Origin: Flaveria trinervia
Taxonomy: Eukaryota > Streptophyta > Magnoliopsida > Asterales > Asteraceae
DNA: 64,000 bases
NCBI GenBank assembly: GCA_025506515.1
Contig: CM046457.1
Coordinates: 1,123,001 to 1,187,000 of the forward strand
Reading direction: 5' to 3'
Of the stretch, positions 48,471 to 61,172 are shown one piece after another; within the stretch, counting starts at the first letter, position 1; every line of letters begins with the position of its first letter. The notes beneath the pieces are model-generated. The model saw only the letters and a program-made list of their open reading frames with translations. It ran no database searches and was not told where the DNA came from. A program made the position numbers and the translations under genes.

Positions 48471-51400
48471 ATGGCTAACCTTAACCACAGAAACAACCAG
48501 ACTTCTCCATGCAACTTCACAGGCAACATAATCAAGTTGCTCTGTTAAGCTCTGAGAAAGATGCGAGTTTCTCAGAGATTTGCCAATTCTTGACTCTGTC
48601 AAACTATTTCACCTCCCTGACCATTGATCCTACTCTATATGAGGATCACTTGCTTGAATTCTGGAAAACCTGCCAAGAGGTCATTATGGATGGGGAGAAG
48701 GCACTGTCTGCCATAGTGCAAGGGAGGACAATCTTGATCACTCCAGCCATCATTAACCAACATTTGCAGCTGGATGATGAAGAAGGTGAGGTGTCCTTCC
48801 CAAAGGAAGCGGTTAATCATTCCTTTGAGTAGATGGGCTATGAGGGAGAATTTCTCTGTGAAGACCTTCAGGAAAGGGAAGGTCTCATCCCAGTGGAAAT
48901 ACCTGCTCCACGTGGTTATCCACAGCTTATCAAACAAGCATGGTGGATGGGACCAGATTCCTGAGGATCTCTCCTTTATAGTTCATGGAATGGTTCAGGG
49001 GGTCAAGTTCAGTATTCACAATTTGTTTATACTAATTTACTTGCAAACTTAGACTCCTTAGAGTATTACATGTTTCCTAGATATGTTCAACACATTCTCA
49101 ACTGTGAACTGGGCTCACAGTTGAGGGAAACAAGTAATATTCTTAAATGGGACAGATGAAGCCCAGCATCTTTAAAATAATGAAGAAGCCCACTATAGGC
49201 TTCTCAGGGATAGAAAAACCTAGTCCCAAAAATGTTAGAGCTCATTGCTCAAGGTGACAACCTAGCAGCACAAGCTAGTGTTGAACCCACACCTGCTGCT
49301 TTCCAACCACCTACACAGCCCCAAATATCCATCACCCACCAAAGAAAATACAAACGACCCCTGCTCAGACTATTCAGTCTGAGGAGGCACCCATATACTC
49401 ACTCATACAGGAAGAAGTGGATACGGAGCTCCCACTTCTCCTGAGGAGCAGACCACTCCCATTTTTCCAAGAATCAGTGGCTGAGGTTCCTCATGCTCAG
49501 CCTGATGAGCTCACTAGCCCAACAGCCTTAAGCCTTCACTCTGAGTCTCAACACTCAAGTGAACAACCTTCAGGGGACAGCTACCATCCCCAGCCTTTGG
49601 ATCTCAACCAACCAATTCCCAACCTATCCTTCTATACTAATGAAGACTTAGGATTCAGTGAGTACCATGAGTCTCTCTCCCATCCCCTACTCAAAGAGAG
49701 ATGAGTACCTCTGACTCTCCTCAGTCTATCCCATATCAGTCACCTATTACTGAGGTGGACACTTCTGAACTTGTTCAGGATGTCCATATGGAAGAGGCTC
49801 TCACTTTTGAAAGTGATTACATCATTAAGACCTCCACCATGGCAACTCAGCTCCTGGCATCTCAACTGAGGCTGCCAGTGAGCAGAGGAAAACCAGCAGC
49901 CAAGAAACTCAAGCTGGTGGTGAGCGAGAGGACTTTGGTCCAATCATCTCATCCCCCACTGATTCTTCTGATGAAGATGAGGGGAATTTGAGACTAAAGG
50001 TGCAGAAATTGTCAAAAACATGCACCTATTTAGTCTCTAAGGTTAGTCACTTGGAATCTCAGGTGACTACCTTACAAAACCAGGTCAATGATCAGCAACT
50101 TCAGATTTCATATCTGCAGGAAAAACTAGCTGAGAGACCTTTAAGGACAACTCAACCAGGAACACAAGAACCTGTGGAAGTAATTGACTTATCCTCCAAC
50201 TCACCTATGCAAGTGGGTGCTGCTACCAAAAAGGGGGAGAAAGTTGTTACAACCACAGAACCTGGGAGTTCTTCAAAGAGAATGGACATAGAGAACTCAC
50301 CATCCTCACTTGCTGGTGCATTCTCAGCAACTTCCTCAAGTTCAGATTAATGTGGACTCTATAGACTCAATCATCAGGAGTCTCTTTGAGGAAGGTATAC
50401 CAAGGGCTGTCTCATCTCCACCACAAGGAACTGGAAACTACATCATAAGGTGGATGTATGATGAGGATAGAAGAGCCCTTATACTTCACAGAGTTCAAGG
50501 CCAACAAGAAGTTTTTCAGTTCCAAAGCCTGAGCTTCTATGAAAGACTAGATTTAGTCAACATGCCACTTGTCAATCCAAGCAATTCAAGACAAGCTGAC
50601 AGGCTGGCTCAAGAATCCAAGAAAGGATCCTTGCAGAGTTCTCTCTAAGAAGGAGACATAGGCAATCAGGCAATGTCATCGGTCAACTGGATGTTGAGGT
50701 GGACCCTAAGATTAGTTTCATAGGGGAAATCTTGACTGAAGGCCCAGTGGCAGAACCTGAGACCCCTGTCTCATCATCAACAACTGCTGCAGAGGTCCAA
50801 ACTCCATCTGAAACACCTGCGGTGAAGTGTTTTCTCAGCCTCTCTTTGGCCAGAGCATGGAAGCTACACCAAGCAATGAAGGCCAAGCCTCAATCCACCT
50901 GAGTCACAAAGGTCTGTTGGTGACAAAGGGAAAAGGAAAATGACTCCTGAGGAAATTGAGGAGGAAGAGAGAGAGAGGAAAAGGAGGCTAAGGGGAGAAA
51001 GTTCTTCTGGGTCATCTACCTTCATGCAAGCTGCAATCAGGGCTATCCCCAGACCAAATACTTAAGATGATGAGTTAAGGCAGTCAGGATTACCTATTTA
51101 CAAACCAGGAACTATGATATTGATGAAATCATCTCCCTCCCCTTAGAAGAGTTAAATGAACTGGCTGACATGGAAGTGTCAAGAGAGATGAAGGAGAAAG
51201 AGGATGCAAGGTTACTTCTCCAATTCAAAGAGGAGAAGAGACAGAAAAGGCTTTACAAGCATGCACCCACTCTCTCTCCAATTCAAGAAAGTCCTGCACA
51301 GGAAGATGTGGCTCCACAAGAATCTCAGGTAGATAAAAAAGAAGATAGGATCAAGATGATCAACTACCTGAGTGCCACAGGCTTCTATCAGGCAAATGCA

Positions 51401-52283
51401 CTTCTTCCCCTGTCTTATGACTTCATTGAGTTCGAGTACCTAAAGCAACTTGAGCTTGAGCTAGTCAAAGAAAGAAAAACAACCAAAAGGAAGCTAAGGG
51501 AAGAAGCTGCAAAGTCAAGAGCATTATTCAAAAGAATGCAAAGAAGTCTACTGACAGACAAAGAATGATGAGCTTCTTGAAGCTATATGGATTCTCCGGA
51601 AGGAGACTTGGCCCCATGTCTCTATCTAATGGATAAGCATATAAGGGTGATCAAGCAGAAGATTAAAAGTGGAGAACTGATTGACTTGCACTCTCTTCCA
51701 AGTCAAGTCCCACCTAAAGTGGAGGTCAAGTTTGAACAACCTGAGACACCTCAATCAGAATCTCCAGCTAAGCCTCAGCAAACTTCATCTTCTGATCCAA
51801 GACAGGGTCAAACTCCTCTCCTTCTGAACCTATGAGGGAGGAACACCCAACTGAGAAAGACACTGATGATCAACATGGTGCTGCAGACCAGTCTTCTCAG
51901 TTAAAGACATCTAAGAGGAAGAAGAAAATGGCTTCTAAACCAAAGACTAAGAAGAAGAAGCCAAAGTCATCTACCTCTACACCTCAGGCTGAATCAGATC
52001 AACCTGAGGAAGTGCATGATGAGGCAGCCCAATCAACTCCTATGCAAGTGGCTCCTCTAACAACTGAGACACCCATCTTGTCCTGGACTTATTCTACCAA
52101 TCCAGAAAGATGGCATGTTATCAAGATCAAGATGTTAGAAATGTCTACTCCTGGCAAGACATAATCAACTTACCTCTGCATGATCTCTTTGAGATGAGAA
52201 GATACTATGAGAATCTTGATGATCCTGACCATCTAATGAAGAAAGGAATGGTCTTGATTGTACTGAAGACTACCAACATCTGA
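48471..52283 (+). pseudogene. Third ORF of the Sirevirus-like element (accessory/env-position protein, function unknown; broken)
   Basis: The ATG at 48471 opens MANLNHRNNQTSPCNF but a frame change follows within 25 codons. The N-terminal region reads FSEICQFLTLSNYFTSLTID, LLEFWKTCQEV, ITPAIINQHLQLDDEEGEV and YYMFPRYVQHILN, a pattern I associate with proteins encoded in this position by large plant copia elements. The middle is Pro/Ser/Gln-rich with a short coiled coil (VSHLESQVTTLQNQVNDQQL). Later come a Glu/Lys/Arg-rich stretch and a basic KKKMASKPKTKKKKPKS segment; it ends MRRYYENLDDPDHLMKKG then a stop. I see no signal peptide or clear membrane span, so an envelope role is not supported. 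At least nine frame changes interrupt it. Confidence 0.7.
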
Positions 52284-52312
52284 AGATCTTCTAAGTGTTT
52301 TGGTAGCATCAG

Positions 52313-52325
52313 CCTAGGGGGAGTT
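52313..52325 (+). other. Polypurine tract of the copia element
   Basis: AGGGGGAG directly precedes the 3' LTR start. It is the plus-strand cDNA primer, and its sequence matches the tract typical of Sireviruses. Confidence 0.88.
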
Positions 52326-53086
52326 TGTAAGGATTCCTTAGTCTGATGCACCCCAAACATCCAAAGTGTCTCAGCAACATGCACTAAGTACTGAAGTGAA
52401 GAATGCTTCGGAAGTTTTACACAATGCATTAGAAAATACTCTAAGTGTAAAATCTTCTGAAGCCAAGACCAATATCTTCCGAAGCCAAACATGAAGTCTT
52501 CCGAAGCTTCATCCTTTGAAGACAGATTTCTTCCGAAGACTTTTAGTACACATGCTTTATCTGATGTACTGTTCCATAAAGCACCTTTTCCATTGCAACT
52601 CTGCAAGTCACCAACTAACATAGTTTGGTAAAAAAGTCCATGCTTTTGGTAACTGTACATTGAGGCTTGAGTCTGTATACTTTCTACTTTATGTACTTAT
52701 CCTTTTGTAATAGATAAGGATGTGAGCTATGACATGTCATAGTCACAAGTCAAAAGGCAATCTGCCTTTTGACTCTACATTGATTTTTTTGTGTGTTTAG
52801 TCAATTGTATCCAGCTGGCTTTCAAAGTATAGCCAGCTGTAGGATGTGGTATAAGTATCTTATGTTCTTGTATCTTTTATCTCATGCTTTGAAACACTTG
52901 TAATAGAACATAGAGAAAGCAATATACTGCATTCTTGAAAACCATACTCTCTTGTTCTGTCTCTTACTTTACTTGTGCTCTTTGTATCACTTTGGTTAAC
53001 CCAGTTCACTGTTGATTAAAGTTTAGTTAATCTCCTCTTTGGTGGTTTATGTTGTAATTGTGTTAAAGCCCTTAAACGGTCCTGCA
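52326..53086 (+). repeat. 3' LTR of the copia element
   Basis: It spans 761 bp and pairs with 40728-41522. It lacks the 24-bp tandem unit of the 5' copy and differs otherwise by small indels and few substitutions. Confidence 0.93.
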
Positions 53087-56000
53087 TACACATATGATAC
53101 AAGGGAAGGGATCCTAAAAAACTCTCTAAATTGAAAAAAACTTTGAAAATCTTTACTGAACCATCGATCATGCTTTGCTATGATTCAAATTAAACAAGGG
53201 TATCATAATTAATTATGATTAAGACAAAAGAACATGTACCTAATGGGCGTAAAAGGTATTTGGAAACATAATTGCAACTTTGTTAGTTTCAATGGGTAAT
53301 CCAACCTTCAAATCATGTTAATCATACTCGGCACATCTCTCTTGTCATCTCTACATTAGCTCTGTGTGACAAATCAAAAACTAACTTAAACAACCACCAC
53401 AAGCCATCGAATAGTCGTTGTGAAGTATCTATAGATCCTCAAAACAAACCAGCCATAATCAACGACGAAACAAATGCAACCATGAACCATCCATCCTTAA
53501 ATCTTAAAACTTTAAAGAGTGATAATCAAAACTTGTCTTTGTTTCTAAGTTGTATTTGTTTTTGACTTGAGGGTGTGATTATAGCTTACAGATTTTATGA
53601 ATTTTGGATTTCTAAATATGCAACCATTGTTTAATCTTTATTTAAGATTGTTATTTCAGCCGTTCTGTTTTACATGTTGAGCATAGTAAAATCTTCAATG
53701 AATGTAATGAATTTTGACTTGTGTAACTTAATTAGTATAGTAATGCAAAATTCTAGGTTTTGTAGATTACATAAGGGTAGAATTTAGTGGAATGTTAGGA
53801 TATGAAGATGGGGATGAAGAGGTAAAATTTTGATAATGCGAGTCACGCCCTGATATAATAAATACAAGTACACAACAATTTTATGTGATGTTTTGACATA
53901 AAACAACATAGAATTGTCATGTTATCCTAGCACAAAAATATTTTCTTACCATAAAATATCACATACTCGTTATTTTTTTGTAAAACACAAATTCTTAACA
54001 TTTTTTATTATTATTATACAAATATAGTAATATTATACTCAAATTAAGTAGGAACAACCATTTGATTTTATGTTGTGATTTATTTTAAAAAATAAAGTGT
54101 ATTAAACAGTTATGACATTTAGATAAGTTGAGGAATGTGAAAAAAATCAACAAAATGGTTTTTTCACATAATACCACTATGACCACTTTTTGTTAAAAAA
54201 AATTAAGCTCAACCATATTAATTTACGAAATAAATGACTAAATCACTTCTTACGCTTTATAGAGAACGTTAACTTTTTATGAGAACCAACCTCTATAATA
54301 TTATAATATTATATCTTAAAAATAACTTATATCATATATATACATATATAAAAATGATAAAAACTACAGATATTATTTTTTAATTTGTTTAATCGGATAG
54401 GTTTGGACGGACATCATTAAATATGATTTCAATTCGAAAACAGAATTCAATAATGTGGTTTATTTAAAAACCAATTCGACTATTTGAAATTAAAATTTAA
54501 ATTCGCAATGAAAATGTGTTAGGTTGGAGTTTAAATATTTGAAGTCTAATATAATGAACAGTTATTATTTTATTAATGAGTTTAAAAGCTTTACATCTCC
54601 TAATAAAGTGCCACTCAGCCTTCGACTACAAAATACAACCAAAAAGGGACCAAAGCATGGTGTCCACACAACACATATATTATTGAAATTATCTTTAGTA
54701 AACTTATGTATTAAAGAGGTTAAAAAAGAAAATATTTATATAATAAAATTTATTAATTATATATAATTTTTTTAAATATGATAAACTGAAATTACATATG
54801 AAAATGAGGTAATTTGACACTCATTTAATTTTGGAATATTTTATTTCTTTTTAAGATATGATATAAAAACCACTCTCATCCAATCATATTTTTTCTTTTT
54901 AAAGTTTTTCTTTTTTTTTATTAAAATGCAAATAAGGTAATTTGACACTCATTTAATTTTGGTAATTATTTATTTCTTTTGAATTCTTTTATTAGCTCCA
55001 TAATTAACTTTTTTATTTTTATCTTTCTCTCACCTCTCAAGAATTCAACCATCGTGATTTTAATTAGGGCATTCTACCATCATCACCGTCAACATACCAT
55101 CACCGCCATCTCATACCACCATCGACATTGCATACCACCACGTTTTCCATCTTTGTGCGGCACCCTATAAACTACTATGTTGTCGTCTACGGTCACAACC
55201 GCCTTCGAACACCGCTAACACCACCCATTTTCTTCCGCCTTCGAACACTGCTAACACCACCCATTTTCTTCTATTAATGGTTCATGTACTTCGAACACCA
55301 CGTTCAAACACCACCAGTCGCCTTTGAACAACACCAGAACCACCATTACTAGTTTGATTAAACCTACAAATCATTCATGAAAACAACAATCAAGAGAAAT
55401 ATGCTAAACATGTGCCATGTAAGTTATGTTACATACATGTATCTTGGAAGATAACAGAGAGCGAGGACAAAGAGCATGGGCAAGAACTTGAAGAATATAT
55501 TGGACTTACGTATATGTAAACACATATGAGATCTTAATTCTTTTTCTTGGTTTTTTACATTCTTAGTTCTTAAATAGATGTAACTCATATGTATACGTTA
55601 GCAACATATTTTTACTGCTAGTATATATGATATCTTAATTGCTTTTCCTGGTCTTTTCAAATTGTGTGTACGTATACGTAACACAATGATTTATATACAT
55701 ATCACGTTATTACATATACGTAACAAGATGTTACATATGAAAATTGATTGTTGTTTACCATGGTTACGTATATTTAACTTAGTTTATGCTAATGTGGTTA
55801 TGTTCTTACTCTTTTAATCATCCGATATACACTGATACATATACGTAATGTAGTGTTACATTTAGTTATTTCAATCAAAATTATCGTTCTAGTGATATAT
55901 ATATTTTGATTGTTACATATAGTAAAGAATATATGTAGCAAGATCTATTAACGTGGTTTAAATGCTCATTAGATTTCAGATTAAATTTGATGAACATAAC

Positions 56001-56417
56001 GTTTGATTAGGTTATATATATGTATCATAGTATTTCATATAAATAACAAATTTATACATATACGTAACATATATAACGTTACATATTAAAACTATCAGTT
56101 CTTTTTCCTGTTATAAAAATAAAAAAAATCAGTTTATTATTATTTTTATAAATAAGTTTGTGTTTGATGAATAATATACATGAGAGAGAAAAAAGTAATT
56201 TTAGGAAATTTTTTTTGATAGTGGGTTATTTCAAATTTAAAACAATAACGTTTCCTATTTTACCCTTAATGACTAATAATGCATTCTTAATTAATTCATT
56301 TAATTACAATCATGCCACTAATTGATCTAAACTATTCATCAATTAAATCAAAGGCTATAAAGTAGTTTCTATAGTTTTCAATTATAATGTGATTTTCATT
56401 AGAACCCTCCCCTGTAT
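53087..56417. other. AT-rich intergenic stretch, no gene seen
   Basis: A CACC/ACCATC-rich low-complexity segment lies at about 55070-55350, with CGCCTTCGAACACYGCTAAC repeated in tandem near 55200-55260. TACRTATACGTAAC-like motifs recur many times between 55400 and 56090. No coding frame is supported. Confidence 0.5.
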
Positions 56418-56422
56418 GTATA

Positions 56423-56454
<32 letters not shown>

Positions 56455-56582
56455 CATATATATATATACATATACATATATATATATATACATATATATA
56501 TATACATATATATATATACATATATATACATATATATATATACACACATATATACACACACACACACATATATATATATAAT

Positions 56583-56648
<66 letters not shown>

Positions 56649-56681
56649 TACGTATACACACACACATATATGTATATATGT

Positions 56682-56716
<35 letters not shown>

Positions 56717-56721
56717 TTTGA
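56418..56721. repeat. Long (TA)n/(CA)n compound microsatellite
   Basis: About 300 bp of alternating purine-pyrimidine dinucleotides, mainly TA with (AC)n tracts near 56553-56568 and 56626-56648. Open frames here on both strands are Tyr/Ile/Cys/Val or Thr/His/Ile repeats and are not genes. Confidence 0.93.
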
Positions 56722-57917
56722 AGGGTAGATTAGTGATTGATTAGAGTTGATAATACAATGTTAGTAATAATTCGTTAATTGTAAAGTTTAAACCCTAAAC
56801 TTTCAAAAGAGATAAAATCTCACACCTCACTTTTCAATCACTAGGTCAAAAGATTATTGGCGGTGCTTCATGTGATTAAAAGAAGATAAAGGTATCTCTT
56901 TGATGATTTGTTAATGCTCTTGGGCTCTTGATCCATGAGATATTGTTCTTGTCTAGTTTTAGATTCTTAATACGTCTAAGTTATGTGTATTTTAAAGAGG
57001 ACCAATTTAGTTTCATTACTTTTCAGAATAGAATTTTAAGTTTTTAACATTTAACAATGTATTTGCATGAATCGCTCTCATTGAAAATTCACCATTGGCG
57101 TGTTTTTCCTAATCTTTATACAATCATAAACCATCTTCATGCCCATCTAGATCCACATTTATTCAAGGACAAAGACTAAGTTTAGTAAAATTACAAAAAA
57201 ATATGTTAAAGGAGAGAATTTCTATTGCAATGATTAAAGCTGATGTGACGTTAGACCATTAAGAATAAAAAGTTCAAAAATTGGTGTAAATATTATTGAT
57301 AATTAAGTAGAAAGAAACGAAAACATAAAAACACACAAAACAATATCTATTGAAATGATAATATGGTATATTTAGGTAAAAATCAAGTTTTAACAAAAAA
57401 TAACAAAGTTGCTAATCATATAATCTCTTCTTGTTATAGTCATCAATTATGTTTTCAATAACTCCAAGTAAAATTTCTAATTTTATTTTCATAAAATAAT
57501 AGAAAAATGGATTCCTTGACAAATAGCATCAAGGGCCCACAAATAAAAAGTTATGGTCACTGAACGATAGTCAATGATAGTCGAGAAACAAAACTATAAA
57601 TGTGAGATAATCGTCGATTTTTCTTCTTATCACTATCTACTTTATTCAACTAGATAATAGTATAATCAAATTATTAATTATTCGTCAACGTAAACCTTTA
57701 AACCCTAAAACTCTAAGGGAGGCAAGAAATTAACCAATAAAATTTTATCATATATATATATTTTGTTGTCAACGACTTTGTAATCTATTTTATTGATGAA
57801 AATTTTTTGATCTTTTCATTCATTAGAAGAGTACTGATCTTCAATGAGTATTTTGGGTGTGGACTAAACACTTGTCATTTTTTTCCAACCACTGCGTACT
57901 CCGAATATTTAGATTCT
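56722..57917. other. AT-rich stretch next to the CACTA remnant
   Basis: No gene seen. The missing left part of the CACTA transposon would be expected here, but I find no CACTA-type terminus. Confidence 0.45.
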
Positions 57918-59560
57918 TCAAATCAACGCTTGCATTTGATGTATCTTTGCTATTTCATTCATTAGAAGAATACTCAACAAACTGTCACACACATTTTTCT
58001 CAATTGTCATCACATTGTGTTTTAGTTGCAGATAAGACCAATACTCAAGTTCAAAAACTATGCTTAGTTTGGACCGGTTTAACTCAAACTTCTCCCACTT
58101 TGATTTGACACCTCCAAAATCGAGATACTTACCTAGCAAACGATGGAGTAGACGACTAAGTTGAACTTCTATGTTAGTATCATAAAATTGTTTCGAAGGG
58201 CTCTGATCTCTGGTTCTCCATTAAATTCTAAACTTGTTCTCCACTCATGGTTAACATCTAAGAATCGTCGATGACCAACATAGACAACTTTATTTGTAAC
58301 ACGCATAGAAGGAGTTTCTTCGTTACAAGTCGGGCATGCTTTGTACCCATGTCTGCTCCAACCTGATAAACTACTACGAGCTGGAAAGTCGTTTATAGTC
58401 CATAACAACGTGACTTTCATTGCAAAGAACGTGTTTGTTGCCGCGTCTTTAGCATGTACGCCTGACACCCACAACTGCTTAAGCTCATCCACCAACGGCC
58501 AAAAAAACACATCCATGTCCTCCTGGGTGATTTAGGACCAAGAATCAACAATGACAACATAAATGAGGACTCTTTCATGCATAGCCATAGAGGCAGATTG
58601 TATGTGATGAGTATAACTGGCCACGTGCTATGAGCCGAACTCATGTCACCAAATGGATTAAAACCATCGGTTGCAAGGCTTAGGCTAAGGTTTTGTGGTT
58701 CCCTCGAGAAGGTCGGGTACCTTATGTCAAAATCTTTCCCTGAGGTACCATCAACAAGATGACGCATCGTACCCTCTTCTAATCGTCCGTTGCTATGCCA
58801 AATCATATCGTTTCCCGTGTGTCTTGAAGAATACAATCATTGTAGTCTCGGGGTTAAAGGAAACCATTGTAACACCTTGTGAGGTAACTTCTTTCCCTTT
58901 GTATTTGTATAGACCCACCTACTCTCATTACAAATGGCACATTTTTCTAACAAAATATTATCTCTCCAAAAAAGACCACAGTCATATTTATACACATGTA
59001 TCGACTCATATCCTAAACCAGTCTTTTTTAATGTCCTTTTTGTTACATAATGAGAAGGGAAGATTTTATTACCCTCAGGATGTGAAGATTGTAACAACTC
59101 GAGAAGCTCATCAAATAAGCTATTAGTCCATTTATTTTTCATCTTGATATGCATAAGCTTTGCTAAAAAATCAAGGGAAGAAAACTTAGCACAACCTAGA
59201 TATAATTTTGATTAAACTTCCTCTAATAAGTTCTCAAAATCATCATGGATACCACTACTCTCCTCCATAACGTCTTCGATGACGTCAACCATTTCGTTTG
59301 TTGGCGTAACGTTATCTACAACTACAACTTTAGAAATTAAACTTTCACCATGATAGATCCAATCCTTGTACGGCCGACACATGCCCCCGTATTTCTAAAT
59401 GATATTTCATTTTAACCACCCTAATAATATGGTATTTTGACATATCATACATGGCCAACGAATGTGGCCATAACCGTCGGTAAGTTTTTCGTACGTATCT
59501 ATAAAAGTTGAGTCCTTGTTGATACTAAGGTGATTTATGGTTCGGATTAAGAAGCCAACT
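57918..59560 (-). pseudogene. CACTA (En/Spm) TNP2-type transposase, broken and 3'-truncated
   Basis: Reading leftward, the N-terminal transposase-associated region appears in pieces (GYGHIRWPCMICQN, then DWIYHGESLISK). Next come KMKNKWTNSLFDELLELLQ, LGYESIHVYKYDCGLFWRDN, the CAICNESRW pair and the core motifs MIWHSNGRLEEGTMRHLVDG, ATDGFNPFGDMSSAHSTWPV, YNLPLWLCMKESSFMLSLLI, GPKSPR, MDVFFWPLVDELKQLW and ACPTCNEE. The last segment, SIVFELEYWSYLQLKHNVM with IEKNVCDSLL, ends the similarity; the C-terminal half is missing. Frame changes lie near 59160, 58840, 58500 and 58150. TNP2 proteins bind element ends and catalyse cut-and-paste transposition. Confidence 0.88.
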
Positions 59561-59599
59561 CTTATTGATAGGCATGATTGTGAAACTGCAATATATATT

Positions 59600-61160
59600 A
59601 GTAATCAAGTGGATGAGAAATTATCCACGAAACATTAACAAAAAGTAGGACAACAGATTGATAATTCATAAGGGTAGGCTGTTATACCTACTTTTTGAAT
59701 ACCTTATCTTGTATATGAACGTGTATTACATAAGTGTTTGTTTAAGAAAAATTTGGTATCATTTCCTCTTAGCTCCCACATATATCGAAATATATACCCG
59801 AGGAGCAAAGAGAAAATGACAACTAAATTTTTATGACCCAACCAATCAAGTAATACATATTCATATCTTAAATGAGATAAAATATTCAAAAAGCGGTCCC
59901 AAAACGGGGACAACCTAAAATGATTACTAAATTAATTTCGGGAGAGTATTATTTAAGCTCGTGGTGATTAGAATAAAATTACGAAACCTAAAAGCTAATA
60001 ATACATAACAATTAATAACATATAAATAAGTTTTAATCAATCAAGTAAAAATCAAAATCTAAACATCTTTCAACCATTTAAACAAAAAATGTACATGAAA
60101 TGCATAAATATATCTAAACCATTTTCAACTAAATTTAAGTAAATAAATATCAAATCTATCTACTTCAAACCTACAACATATATAAATATATTTCTAAATT
60201 AAGCATAAATTACATATACTAATATTATCTTAAAATTCATCATCTTGAACAACATATAATACCAAAGAACATATGTTTTATTTAACCAACTAAACCTCAA
60301 AATCTAAACATCTTTCAATCAAGTAAACAAAAGTCTAGATCAAATACCCAAATACACCTAAACTCAACTAAAATTTAAGCACCAATTCTATTTATCAAAT
60401 CCATAACAAGTACTCTACATCAAATCCTCAAAATACCTAAATCCATCTCACTAGTTCATCGTCTTCAACACTTTTCAACCATATTTAACATAAATGATCA
60501 CACCTAAAAACGACGACAAATCCTACTAAAAATTGAGTTCAACCTACTAAATACACAAATCTAAACATGTTTCAATCATACATTAACATAAACAAACATA
60601 AATTTGTGTTTAAATAAAAAAATCTACCTTCTAATTAGTTTTGAAAACTAAAGGTATTAGCGGCGATGGTGGTCGAGATCCACGGCAACACCGGCGATGG
60701 TAGTGACCGGACTTTGAAGATGACGTTGAGAGGGTGGTGGTGGTTTGACTTTGAGGGTTGTAACTGTAGGTTAAGGAAGATGATGAGCGGAGGTTGAGGA
60801 AGATGATGACCGGAGGTTGAGGAAGATGATGACCGGAGGTTGAGGAGTGGTGGTCGCGGAGCGGGTGTCGTGAAATGGTGGTCGCCGGAGTTTCAGCAGG
60901 TGTGGTCGCGTGAATGGAGGTGTGGTGTGGAGGGAAAGAGGGAAAGGAGGGTAATCCCGATTTATTGGGTCTACACCCTTTAGTTGCGACATGTCGCCAC
61001 TAAAGGTGTTGTCGCTAATAGTAATTGTACGATTAAACACCAACCGTCAGATCTGCCGCACGTTCAACATCCAGATCTAAGTTTAGAAACCCCAGACGGA
61101 TTGTTGACTAATAGCGGCGACAGTCCCCGCTAAAGGTCTTAGTCGCCACTAACGGAGACA
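59600..61160. other. Subterminal region of the CACTA element, with tandem repeats
   Basis: About 1 kb of AT-rich non-coding DNA is followed at 60655-60930 by G-rich sequence with a 23-bp unit AGGTTGAGGAAGATGATGAC(CGG) repeated 3.4 times (60768-60846). Near the end are several GTCGCCACTAAAGG variants in both orientations (60977-61006, 61109-61156), as expected for subterminal transposase-binding repeats. Confidence 0.6.
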
Positions 61161-61172
61161 TTTCTTGCAGTG
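61161..61172 (-). mobile_element. Terminal inverted repeat of the CACTA element
   Basis: TTTCTTGCAGTG, on the other strand CACTGCAAGAAA, is a standard CACTA-superfamily terminus. With the transposase pointing away from it and subterminal repeats beside it, it marks the 5' end of the minus-strand element. The following GAT would be the 3-bp target duplication, but the partner end is not found. Confidence 0.75.

Larger units (their letters stand above)
40728..53086 (+). mobile_element. Complete Ty1/copia retrotransposon, Sirevirus (SIRE/Maximus)-like, with third ORF
   Basis: The 12,359-bp element has LTRs of 795 and 761 bp, an initiator-Met PBS, gag, protease, integrase, RT and RNase H in copia order. 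A further 3.8-kb coding region and the polypurine tract AGGGGGAG follow. Large size, extended gag with coiled coil, third ORF after RNase H and this tract are features of the Sirevirus lineage; the lineage call is by these traits, not by a tree. Many one-base frameshifts interrupt all three coding regions. Fewer substitutions than indels separate the LTRs, suggesting a fairly young insertion. Confidence 0.92.

Noticed and set aside
48471..52283. Calling the third ORF an envelope gene
   Set aside because: Position alone fits; no signal peptide, furin-like site or membrane anchor is visible.
56332..56721. Open frames of about 90-110 codons on both strands
   Set aside because: They are translations of the TA/CA microsatellite, all Tyr-Ile-Cys-Val or Thr-His-Ile strings, and start with non-ATG or repeat codons.
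60771..61043. 90-codon minus-strand frame with Pro/Ser/Thr content
   Set aside because: It covers the 23-bp repeats and subterminal repeats of the CACTA end; no protein similarity.
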